Assembly: GCA_035646975.1 (NCBI GenBank)
Contig: DASROJ010000010.1
Location: forward strand, 1-5,795
Direction: 5' to 3'
DNA from: DASROJ01 sp035646975
GTDB taxonomy: Bacteria; Acidobacteriota; Polarisedimenticolia; JACPZX01; DASXTC01
DNA length: 5,795 bases
Below the pieces are notes generated by a model. It had not been told where the DNA came from. It worked only from the letters and a program-made list of their open reading frames with translations, and did not search any database. Below are positions 1 to 5,701 of this stretch, piece by piece. Both the position numbers and the translations under genes were made by a program. Within the stretch, counting starts at the first letter, position 1. Each line of letters begins with the position of its first letter.

Positions 1-1793
1 GTGCCCACCGTGGGTGTCGGCAGCGTGAAGTCGAGCGTGCCGGCGCCGTCATTGCGCAGCGTGACCGTATGGTTCGACTGCTGCCCGGTGAACAGGGAGT
101 CGGTGATCGATGAGGGGGCGTAGCCGGCCGTAGGCGGCGGCAGGGTGGAGCCCGAGGCGAGATTCGAGATCGGGCCGGCGTTTCCCCATTCGTCGAACGC
201 CTCGATCGCGAAGTAGTATCCGGTGCTGGCGGCCAGACCGCGCACTTCCATGCTCTGGGTTCCGCCGGAGGCCACCGGGGCCGGTTCGTTGCCCGCGCGC
301 GTGGCCGAGCCGAAGTTGTTCTGATCGATGGGTGAAGTGGAATACCGCACCTGGTAGAAGGTGGCGGTTCCCGAGCCGCCATCGTCCCCGGTCGCCGTCC
401 AGGTCAATCCCATCGTGTTGGACCCGGGGTTGTTCGTGGCCAGGTCGCCGATCGATCCCGGCGCGACGCTGTCCGGGTCCGCGGTGGAGAAGAAGGCATT
501 GAGGCGGCCACCGCTGGCGACGGGACGATTGCCGGTCAACGGATTCAGGGCCGGCTTCTGGTCGGCGAAATTCATGATCGCGAACTTGAGCTGTGCGGCC
601 GGGATGTTGGGGAAGCGCGATTTCAACAGCGCGGCCACGCCCGCCACGTGCGGAGTGGCCATCGAGGTTCCGGAAAGAACCTGGTATCCGCCGCCCGGCT
701 GGGTGCTCAGGATATTGACCCCGGGCGCCGCCACGTCCACCGACACGGCGCCGTAGTTCGAAAACGACGCCACGGCGTCGTTGTGGTCGGTCGCGGCGAC
801 CGAGATGAGTGACGGCAGGTTGAAGCTCGACGGGTAGTGGGGGCTCGTATCGTTGTTCACGCCATCGTTGCCCGCGGCGGCGATGAACGGTATTTCCGCG
901 GCGCCTGCCGCGGCGATGGCGTCATACAGCGTCTGGTCGAACCCGCCACCCCCCCAGGAGTTGCTCGTCAGGGCGACGTGCATCATCGTCGCGTATTCGA
1001 CCGCGCGGACCGCATCGGCCGTGCTTCCGGATCCGGCGCCGCTGAGGAATTTCAGCGCCATGATGCTGACTTCCCAGTTGACACCCACCACGCCGATGCC
1101 GTTGTTGCCCAGCGCTCCGATGGTGCCCGATACGTGCGTGCCATGGCCATTGTCGTCGAACGGGTCCGGGTCGTTGTTCACGAAGTCGTAGCCGTGGACA
1201 TCGTCGATGAAGCCGTTGCCGTCGTCGTCGATGCCGTTGCCCGGGATCTCGCCCGGGTTCGTCCAGATGTTGGCGGCAAGATCGGGATGGTTGTAGTCCA
1301 CACCGGTGTCGATGACACCGACCACCACGCTGCGGCTGCCGCGCGAAACGCCCCAGGCCAGATCGGCGTCGATGTCCGCGTCTGCGGTGCCACCGGTCTG
1401 TCCCGTGTTGTTCATCCCGTACAGCTCGGGATAACGAGGATCGTTGGGGGTCACATCGGCGGTCAGGATGTAGTTCGGCTCGGCATACTGGACGTGGGGG
1501 TTGCGCTGCATGCTCTCGATGGCCTTCTCCACGCTTTGTCCGGGCCCGAGCCGCCAGTGCTCGGCCCCCGTCCTGAAGGTGCGAACGAGGGAAGCGTTGA
1601 GCTGAGCCCTGGCACTGGCATGATCGATCGCCCGCGCCGCGGGATTGAACTTGATCAGCAGCTCGCCCGGGACATAGGCCGGCGCGCCGTGGCCACCACC
1701 GCTGGACGCCGCGGGTGGCTGGATCCCGCCAAACGTCACGAGGACCAGTGCGATCAGCAGGAGCAGGACAGAGGTGTGGCGGACGCGCGACAT
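1..1793 (-). CDS. Secreted subtilisin-like S8 serine peptidase, C-terminus cut by window edge
   Basis: This is an extracellular serine endopeptidase of family S8, with 597 codons read from ATG at 1793 to the window edge without a stop. Residues 1-30 form a signal peptide (MSRVRH, then a Leu/Val-rich core). Residues 39-112 resemble an I9-type inhibitory propeptide (PGELLIKF ... YAEPNYIL). The catalytic domain spans about 115-437. Its triad is D162 (VIDTGVD), H217 (NGHGTHVSG) and S377 (GTSMATPHVAG), with oxyanion Asn N309 (AAAGND). An acidic, EF-hand-like loop (GIDDDGNGFIDD, 187-198) lies between the Asp and His motifs and may bind calcium. An FN3-like domain follows (about 440-550, FYQVRYS ... 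YYFAIEAFDEWGN), then the start of another beta-sandwich repeat (LRNDGAGTLDF). The start is supported by AAAGGGGG five bases upstream and by the signal peptide. It is a single gene with its own promoter. The family call is secure; the substrate is unknown. Confidence 0.95.
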   Translation of the reverse strand, partial: MSRVRHTSVLLLLIALVLVTFGGIQPPAASSGGGHGAPAYVPGELLIKFNPAARAIDHASARAQLNASLVRTFRTGAEHWRLGPGQSVEKAIESMQRNPHVQYAEPNYILTADVTPNDPRYPELYGMNNTGQTGGTADADIDADLAWGVSRGSRSVVVGVIDTGVDYNHPDLAANIWTNPGEIPGNGIDDDGNGFIDDVHGYDFVNNDPDPFDDNGHGTHVSGTIGALGNNGIGVVGVNWEVSIMALKFLSGAGSGSTADAVRAVEYATMMHVALTSNSWGGGGFDQTLYDAIAAAGAAEIPFIAAAGNDGVNNDTSPHYPSSFNLPSLISVAATDHNDAVASFSNYGAVSVDVAAPGVNILSTQPGGGYQVLSGTSMATPHVAGVAALLKSRFPNIPAAQLKFAIMNFADQKPALNPLTGNRPVASGGRLNAFFSTADPDSVAPGSIGDLATNNPGSNTMGLTWTATGDDGGSGTATFYQVRYSTSPIDQNNFGSATRAGNEPAPVASGGTQSMEVRGLAASTGYYFAIEAFDEWGNAGPISNLASGSTLPPPTAGYAPSSITDSLFTGQQSNHTVTLRNDGAGTLDFTLPTPTVG

Positions 1794-1833
1794 GTTTACC
1801 CCCTTTGGCCGGGGCGAAATCCCGGCGGTAAAC
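1794..1833 (-). promoter_or_regulatory. Compound hairpin enclosing the ribosome-binding site of the S8 peptidase
   Basis: On the minus-strand RNA, GUUUACC (1833-1827) pairs perfectly with GGUAAAC (1800-1794), which directly abuts the AUG. Stacked inside is a second perfect stem, GCCGGG (1826-1821) with CCCGGC (1813-1808), closing a 7-nt loop. The two stems are contiguous on the 5' side. On the 3' side a 7-nt bulge, CAAAGGG (1807-1801), carries most of the Shine-Dalgarno sequence (AAAGGGGG, 1806-1799). The pairing is seen in the sequence. Control of translation, by a protein, temperature or a ligand, is inference. Confidence 0.45.
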
Positions 1834-1845
1834 CGACTCGGCGTT

Positions 1846-1901
1846 ATCGATCGAGCATCGATGATTAATTTGCGGCAGGTCGTCGTTGGGCGTTCAGCGC
1901 C
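1846..1901 (-). other. Middle of the S8 leader with two short stem-loops
   Basis: Within the predicted untranslated leader there are two further inverted repeats. ATCGAT occurs at 1846-1851 and 1857-1862, separated by five bases. GGCG/CGCC at 1889-1892 and 1898-1901 closes a five-base loop. A short AT-rich stretch (1862-1871) lies between them. Each is weak alone, and short stems are common in GC-rich DNA. They are listed because they continue the series of hairpins on both sides. No known riboswitch class was recognised. Confidence 0.25.
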
Positions 1902-1934
1902 TTCACCCTGGGTGCTCCGTCGATCGCCCGGGGT

Positions 1935-1975
1935 TCCGGATCGGAGCCGATCCGGATGACGACTGCGCCGTCATC
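1935..1975 (-). promoter_or_regulatory. Two adjoining perfect inverted repeats at the start of the S8 transcript
   Basis: The first repeat has 7-bp arms, GATGACG (1955-1961) and CGTCATC (1969-1975), around seven bases. The second has 10-bp arms, TCCGGATCGG (1935-1944) and CCGATCCGGA (1947-1956), around AG. They adjoin and share two bases (1955-1956). The predicted transcription start (about 1972) falls in the first repeat, and the second lies at about +16 to +37. They could be repressor operators that block the polymerase, or 5' stem-loops that stabilise the mRNA. The sequence cannot distinguish these options. Confidence 0.45.
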
Positions 1976-1978
1976 AGG

Positions 1979-2008
1979 CTTATACTGGCGTGCAAACAAC
2001 CCTGTCAA
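1979..2008 (-). promoter_or_regulatory. Sigma-70-type promoter of the S8 peptidase gene
   Basis: The -35 box is a perfect TTGACA (2008-2003). An 18-bp spacer leads to the -10 box TATAAG (1984-1979, five of six consensus bases). A run of six A (2015-2010 on this strand) just upstream resembles an UP element. Initiation is expected near 1972, giving a leader of about 180 nt before the ATG at 1793. The promoter lies downstream of arsN2, so the peptidase gene is a separate transcription unit. Confidence 0.7.
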
Positions 2009-2051
2009 GTTTTTTGTTCGGAATACCGGGCGCGGAGCAATGCCTTGATGA

Positions 2052-2073
2052 CGTGATGTGCGCGAACATCACG
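2052..2073 (-). terminator. 8-bp hairpin spanning the arsN2 stop codon, possible operon end
   Basis: The arms CGTGATGT and ACATCACG are perfectly complementary around a six-base loop, and the TGA stop of arsN2 (2071-2069) lies inside one arm. No U-tract follows on the minus strand, so this is not a classical intrinsic terminator. It may act as a 3' mRNA stabiliser or a weak terminator. No better terminator is visible before the next promoter. Confidence 0.3.
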
Positions 2074-2569
2074 GATGTGATCGCAGGACTCGTTGCATGA
2101 CGGTGGCCGTTGAGCAGGCATTGAGAGCGAACTCGCTCGTTGCCAGCAGCTCCGCGGGCACTTCGGCGCGGTCGATGCGCGTGAACCCATGCCGCGCCGC
2201 CATCGCCTCGATCGATGTCGTCAGCAGAAAGGCCTGCGAGCACCCCGCGTCGCGGGCGCGTCGCAGGATCTCTTCGATGAGCAGGCGGGCGACACCCCGC
2301 CCGCGCATTTCCGGACGGACGGCGAGGGAGCGAAGGATGCAGGCCGTGCCGTGAACCTCCAGACCGGCGCACCCGATCAAAGCGCGCCGGTCACCGGCGT
2401 CCGCCAGCGCGACCACGAACCGGTCGAGCGGCCCCCTTGTCGCGATGGTGTCGCTTGCGTCCCTTGTGTCCCCTCTGTCGATGACGCCTTCGAGTGGCAG
2501 ACCGCATGCGGTGAGGATCTCCTTCAACTCATCGACGTCTTGCGGCTGCGCCGATTCGATCCGGAGCAT
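2069..2569 (-). CDS. arsN2: ArsN2-type GNAT N-acetyltransferase of an arsenic operon
   Basis: This 166-residue GNAT-fold protein is expected to transfer acetyl from acetyl-CoA to an amine in the cytoplasm. The core reads CAGLEVHG (67-74), then ILRSLAVRPEMRGRGVARLL (78-97). The acetyl-CoA pyrophosphate loop is RGRGVA (89-94). FLLTTSIEAMAARHGF (114-129) and the tail RAEVPAELLATSEF (134-147) follow. The LRSLAV, LLTT and P-x4-T-x-EF arrangement is what I recognise from ArsN2 proteins of ars clusters. The related ArsN1 acetylates the arsenical antibiotic arsinothricin; the ArsN2 substrate is, to my knowledge, less certain. ATG 2569 is chosen because MLRIES opens the domain and lies one base after the ArsM stop. 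A longer open frame upstream would only add residues overlapping ArsM. The Shine-Dalgarno is weak, so coupled translation is likely. It is the last gene of the operon. Confidence 0.8.
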   Translation of the reverse strand: MLRIESAQPQDVDELKEILTACGLPLEGVIDRGDTRDASDTIATRGPLDRFVVALADAGDRRALIGCAGLEVHGTACILRSLAVRPEMRGRGVARLLIEEILRRARDAGCSQAFLLTTSIEAMAARHGFTRIDRAEVPAELLATSEFALNACSTATVMQRVLRSHP

Positions 2570-2570
2570 G

Positions 2571-3284
2571 TCAGCACGGTTTCCTGGCCGTGACCTTGAT
2601 CGACCAGACCTTGCCGTTGGTGCCTTCCAGCTCGGGAGCCTCCCATGCGAACCGGTCCTTGACCTCGACCTGTTCGAAGCCGGCCTTGCGCGCGGCGTCG
2701 AGATACTCCTTCTCGGAGGGGGCGCCACCGATGCAGGCGCAGTACTTGCCGGGATCGGCGAGGATCCCGGGCGGCAGGTTCTCACCCACGAGGTCGGTGA
2801 TCGAGAATCGTCCGCCCGGCTTCAGAACGCGGTGGATCTCGCGAAACGCGGCCTCCTTGTCGGGCACCAGGTTGACGACGCAGTTGGAGATCACCCTGTC
2901 GGCCCAACCGTCGCCGGCGGGCAGCGAGTCGGCGTCTCCAGCGCGGAATTCGACATTGCCGGCGCCGGCCGCCTCGGCGTTTTCCCGCGCTTTCAGAATC
3001 ATCGCCTCCGTCATGTCCACGCCGATGACGGCGCCGTGCGGCCCCACGCGACGCGCCGCCGCCAGGGCATCAAGGCCCGGGCCCGACCCGACGTCGAGCA
3101 CGTTCTGCCCGGCCAGCACGTCGACCATCGCCAGAGGGTCGCCGCATCCGAACGACGTTCTCGCCCCGGGGGCGGCGGGGTTCGTGAGGGCGGCGTCCCC
3201 GGGCTTGCCGCAGCATGAGGTCGGCGTCCTGATCGCCGCACCGTACACCTCGCGTACGCGTTGCTTGATCTGTTCCGGATTCAT
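2571..3284 (-). CDS. arsM: Arsenite S-adenosylmethionine methyltransferase
   Basis: ArsM transfers methyl groups from S-adenosylmethionine to thiol-bound As(III), giving methylated arsenicals. This 237-residue Rossmann-fold protein has SAM motif I VLDVGSGPGLD (62-72) and the acidic motif GVDMT (88-92). It carries Cys at the positions expected for arsenite binding: C24/C25 (TSCCGK), C47 (FGCGDP), C135 (SNCVVNL) and C184 (CACIGGA). These correspond to C44, C72, C174 and C224 of the algal enzyme CmArsM. Extra Cys are C182 and the final residue C237. It is shorter than most ArsM proteins, mainly at the N-terminus. ATG 3284 is preferred over the GTG six bases upstream because GGAGGG lies five bases before it and its ATGA overlaps the MarR stop. 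Identification is strong. Confidence 0.93.
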   Translation of the reverse strand: MNPEQIKQRVREVYGAAIRTPTSCCGKPGDAALTNPAAPGARTSFGCGDPLAMVDVLAGQNVLDVGSGPGLDALAAARRVGPHGAVIGVDMTEAMILKARENAEAAGAGNVEFRAGDADSLPAGDGWADRVISNCVVNLVPDKEAAFREIHRVLKPGGRFSITDLVGENLPPGILADPGKYCACIGGAPSEKEYLDAARKAGFEQVEVKDRFAWEAPELEGTNGKVWSIKVTARKPC

Positions 3285-3766
3285 TTGCACCCTCCAAGTT
3301 TCTGGTTACAGGCTTTTCTCGAGTCCCTGGCATCGAGTGCCGCGTTGAGCTGTCTCAATCCGTTGAGCAGGCCGTCCCGGTCCGGCTTCGACAATGTCTC
3401 CAGAACCTCTCTTTCCGACCGCTGTATCATCCCTTCGAGCCGCCTCAGCAGGCTCTTCCCCTCGGGGGTCAGCTCCACGCAGCAGATCCGCCGATCGGCG
3501 CGCAGCCGGCGCCGGGCCACGTACTTCTTGCGCTCGAGCTGGTCGACGACTCGCGTCAATGTGCTGGCTTTCAAGGACATGCGACCGGCGAGGCGGCCCA
3601 TGTCGAGGCTCTCCTCCCGCCCCAGCTCCTTGAGGACATAGCACTGGGAAACCGTCACGTCCGCGCAGCAGATCTGGTTTCGATCGCGGAACTGGTATCG
3701 CTTGATCAGCGAGGTGAGCAGCCTGTCGAGGTCCGCCGCCTGCCTGTCCAGCAAATCTTTCGCCAC
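3281..3766 (-). CDS. Cysteine-rich MarR-family transcriptional regulator, likely controlling arsM-arsN2
   Basis: This is a 161-residue winged-helix DNA-binding protein, normal MarR length. Residues 37-50 (VTVSQCYVLKELGR) begin the winged-helix domain. LAGRMSLKASTLTRVVDQLE (59-78) is the helix-turn-helix with its recognition helix. The wing is RRRLRADRRICCVELTPEG (85-103), the typical MarR ending. The flanking helices (about 3-30 and 104-147) should form the dimer interface. Seven cysteines are present: C33-C34, C42, C95-C96, C153 and C160. MarR proteins are often cysteine-poor, so a metalloid or thiol sensor is plausible (inference). The GTG start has GAGG seven bases upstream (3777-3774) and no in-frame start close by. 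It is the first gene of the operon and overlaps arsM by four bases. A dyad over its own promoter suggests autoregulation. The family is certain; the ligand is not shown. Confidence 0.9.
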   Translation of the reverse strand: MAKDLLDRQAADLDRLLTSLIKRYQFRDRNQICCADVTVSQCYVLKELGREESLDMGRLAGRMSLKASTLTRVVDQLERKKYVARRRLRADRRICCVELTPEGKSLLRRLEGMIQRSEREVLETLSKPDRDGLLNGLRQLNAALDARDSRKACNQKLGGCK

Positions 3767-3817
3767 AGGGGTGCCTCGCTTTCTTCGCAGCGGCGCGCCG
3801 GGCTCCTTGCCGCGGCG

Positions 3818-3839
3818 ATTATTTGTATGTACGAAATAT
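3818..3839. promoter_or_regulatory. Candidate MarR operator: 22-bp imperfect dyad over -10 and start site
   Basis: The pattern AT-n2-TT-n-GTA-n2-TAC-n-AA-n2-AT is two-fold symmetric at 7 of 11 base pairs and centred between 3828 and 3829. It is an AT-rich island in otherwise GC-rich DNA. Its length and symmetry fit MarR dimer sites. It overlaps most of the -10 box and the predicted start (about 3828), the position where a bound dimer would block polymerase. Binding by the adjacent regulator is inference. Confidence 0.55.
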
Positions 3840-3863
3840 ACGGCGGAAGAGGAAGTGTGTCAA
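3835..3863 (-). promoter_or_regulatory. Near-consensus sigma-70 promoter of the marR-arsM-arsN2 operon
   Basis: A perfect -35 box TTGACA (3863-3858) is followed by an optimal 17-bp spacer and TATATT (3840-3835, five of six consensus bases). The expected start near 3828 gives a leader of about 60 nt before the GTG at 3766. The -35 box begins 22 bases after the kinase stop codon, with no terminator in between, so some read-through from the kinase unit is possible. A promoter this strong would be expected to need a repressor, which fits the overlapping dyad. Confidence 0.8.
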
Positions 3864-3884
3864 GACGTCCGTGCCGGGGAGCTC

Positions 3885-5252
3885 TCAGAGACGGCGGCGG
3901 GCGCCGGATGCGTCGTCACGCAGGAACTGGACTCCGGGGCTCGAGAGGAGCTTCTTCATCTCACCGGCGTCGATATCCTCGCGCACGATCATCGTCATCG
4001 GCTCGCCGCGGAAGAGCCGCTGGTTCGCGGTGGTGAGCAGCGCGTTGAGCTTGAGATAGCTCTTCGCCGTGGGCTTGTCGGCCACCACGGTGAACTGTCC
4101 ATCATGGAAACTGACGAGACGGACCTCTTTCATCGCCGAGGTCTTTTTCACGAACCGGCGCATTTCACGTTGACCACGGTTCCTGAATCGGCGATACAGG
4201 AGCGCTCCGATACCGGCGACGAAGAGCACGGAGCCGATGCCCTGGCGCGCGTTCAGCAGGAGCGCGAAGATCAGTCCGCCGATGATGGCGCCCCCGAGGG
4301 CTGCCCAGACCACCCCGCGGGTGCTGAACCCGCCGACCCAGCCCCGCAGCCGTTCGCTCACCGGCATCCCGCTGGAGACGCCCGACTCGATCCCGCGCTT
4401 GACCCCCTTGAGGTCGGTCACCGCCTGGCGCAGATCCTGGTAGCGATCCTCGGGTTTCTTCTGCAGACACCGTTCGATGACTCTCTGCAGCGACCAGGGG
4501 ACGTCCGACCGCAACGACGTGACGGCCTGCGTCTGCTCGTAGGCGATGGCGTGCATCGTGTCCAGCGCGCTTCCGCCTTCGAAGGGCAGCCGCCCGGTGA
4601 CCATCTCGAACATCACGATGCCGAACGAGAAGATGTCGGACCGCCTGTCGGCCGGCAGACCGCGGGCCTGCTCGGGGCTCATGTAGGCCACCGTCCCCAT
4701 GATCATGCCGGCCTGCGTGCGGGCCAGCGTCTCGATCTGCGTCCGGTTGATGCCGGACACCGTGGCGCCATCGCCCATCGGGTCGAGCAGCTTGGCGAGT
4801 CCGAAGTCGAGGATCTTCGGATGCCCGTCGCGCGTCACCATCACGTTGTCCGACTTGATGTCGCGGTGCACGATGCCCGCCTCGTGCGCCCGCGCCAGCG
4901 CGTCGGCCACCTGGATTCCCACCTCCAGCGCGGCGTTGAGGTCCAGCTCCTTGCGGCCCACCAGCTCGCGAACGGTGGAGCCATCCACGAATTCCATCAC
5001 GATGAAGACGTTTTCGTCGTCCTCCTCGATTTCGTAGATCTGTGCGATGGCGGGATGATTCACGGCCGAGGCGGCGCGCGCCTCCTGCACGAACCGTCGT
5101 CTCCGGTCGTCGTCGCGGACAAGCTCGGGGGGCAGCACCTTGAGCGCGACGCGACGGTTCAGCCGGGTGTCGAGCGCGCGGTAAACGACGCCCATCCCGC
5201 CCTTGCCGAGCATCTCTTCCACGACGTAGTTCTTGAGCGTCCGGCCGATCAC
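3885..5252 (-). CDS. Membrane-anchored PknB-like Ser/Thr protein kinase with orphan C-terminal domain
   Basis: This 455-residue Hanks-type kinase phosphorylates Ser/Thr of unknown targets. It has a Gly-rich loop GKGGMG (16-21), ATP-anchoring K38 (VALK) with helix-C E57, catalytic loop HRDIKSDN (129-136), DFG (149-151) and GTVAYMSPE (186-194), with D206 in SDIFSFG. All key residues are present, so it should be active. After the kinase domain (to about 285) come two hydrophobic segments (about 313-333 and 338-353) joined by the tight turn NARQG. A very basic stretch (RRFRNRGQREMRRFVKK) follows, which by the positive-inside rule puts both ends in the cytoplasm. The last 80 residues (about 375-455) form a small domain I do not recognise. 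There are no PASTA or other sensor repeats. GTG 5252 is chosen for its GGGG at a five-base spacing and its GTGA overlap with the S9 peptidase stop. Confidence 0.93.
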   Translation of the reverse strand: MIGRTLKNYVVEEMLGKGGMGVVYRALDTRLNRRVALKVLPPELVRDDDRRRRFVQEARAASAVNHPAIAQIYEIEEDDENVFIVMEFVDGSTVRELVGRKELDLNAALEVGIQVADALARAHEAGIVHRDIKSDNVMVTRDGHPKILDFGLAKLLDPMGDGATVSGINRTQIETLARTQAGMIMGTVAYMSPEQARGLPADRRSDIFSFGIVMFEMVTGRLPFEGGSALDTMHAIAYEQTQAVTSLRSDVPWSLQRVIERCLQKKPEDRYQDLRQAVTDLKGVKRGIESGVSSGMPVSERLRGWVGGFSTRGVVWAALGGAIIGGLIFALLLNARQGIGSVLFVAGIGALLYRRFRNRGQREMRRFVKKTSAMKEVRLVSFHDGQFTVVADKPTAKSYLKLNALLTTANQRLFRGEPMTMIVREDIDAGEMKKLLSSPGVQFLRDDASGARRRL

Positions 5253-5692
5253 GGTTTCCCCATCAGGTTCACGTCGAGGAACCGGGTTATCTTTTCGAAC
5301 AGGTGCGTGCGGGCATCCTTTCCCTGGATTCCATGCGTCTTGCGGGGATAGAGCATGAAGTCGACCGGCCGGCCCGCCTTGATGAAGGCGTCGAGCAGCT
5401 GCACCGAGTTCTGCATGTGAACGTTGTCGTCCGACGAGCCGTGCACCAGCAGCAGCGGTGACTTCAAATCGGCTGCCTTGCTCAACGGCGCGCTGTCGAC
5501 ATAGCCCTTCTCGTTCTCGGCGGGTGTGCCCATGTACCGCTCGGTGTAAATCGTGTCGTAGTCGCGCCAGTCGGTGACCGGCGCCACGGCGACGCCGGCC
5601 CGAAAGACATCGGGAGCGTTGAGCAGCGAGAACAGCGTCATGTAGCCGCCGTACGACCAGCCCCAGATACCGATGCGGGTCGCGTGGCTCAA
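5249..5692 (-). CDS. S9 (DPP-IV-like) serine peptidase, C-terminal catalytic domain
   Basis: This is the alpha/beta-hydrolase domain of a dipeptidyl-peptidase-IV or acylaminoacyl-type S9 peptidase, which cleaves short peptides. Counting from TTG 5692, the triad is complete: Ser13 in GWSYGG (11-16), Asp88 in HGSSDDNVH (84-92) and His120 in RKTHGI (117-122). The family marker YTERYMGTP (49-57) is also present. It is not a complete gene. A full S9 protein is several hundred residues longer and would carry a beta-propeller off the right edge. TTG 5692 is only the first possible start after an in-frame TAA (5704-5702) and is probably not a real one. The stop (5251-5249) overlaps the kinase start. 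Either the gene is a pseudogene or the sequence near 5690-5710 has errors. Confidence 0.85.
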   Translation of the reverse strand: MSHATRIGIWGWSYGGYMTLFSLLNAPDVFRAGVAVAPVTDWRDYDTIYTERYMGTPAENEKGYVDSAPLSKAADLKSPLLLVHGSSDDNVHMQNSVQLLDAFIKAGRPVDFMLYPRKTHGIQGKDARTHLFEKITRFLDVNLMGKP

Positions 5693-5701
5693 GACCCAGT
5701 C

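Noticed and set aside
837..1868. 343-codon open frame on the plus strand opposite the S8 peptidase
   Set aside because: It lies opposite the catalytic domain and propeptide of a clear subtilase, has low-complexity composition and no family motif.
1903..1974. 23-codon upstream ORF in the S8 leader (ATG 1974), followed by an overlapping 13-codon GTG frame
   Set aside because: The ATG lies at the predicted transcription start without a Shine-Dalgarno sequence, and the second frame has only a modest one. Short frames like these arise by chance and no attenuator pattern is evident.
2010..2015. T-run on the plus strand as an intrinsic terminator
   Set aside because: No stable GC hairpin precedes it and no plus-strand gene needs it. 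On the minus strand it reads as the A-tract upstream of the S8 promoter.
2069..2785. Longer version of the ArsN2 frame starting inside arsM
   Set aside because: The extra 72 residues overlap arsM, are rich in Ser, Arg and Pro, and look like a shadow. The GNAT domain starts at MLRIES, right after the arsM stop.
3285..3290. GTG at 3290 as the arsM start
   Set aside because: It falls within six bases of the better ATG at 3284 and overlaps the GGAGGG ribosome-binding sequence, leaving no proper spacing.
3702..5351. 549-codon open frame on the plus strand opposite the kinase
   Set aside because: The minus strand encodes an unmistakable kinase with every catalytic motif. The plus frame has no recognisable domain and is rich in Arg, His, Asp and Val, as expected for an antisense GC-rich shadow.
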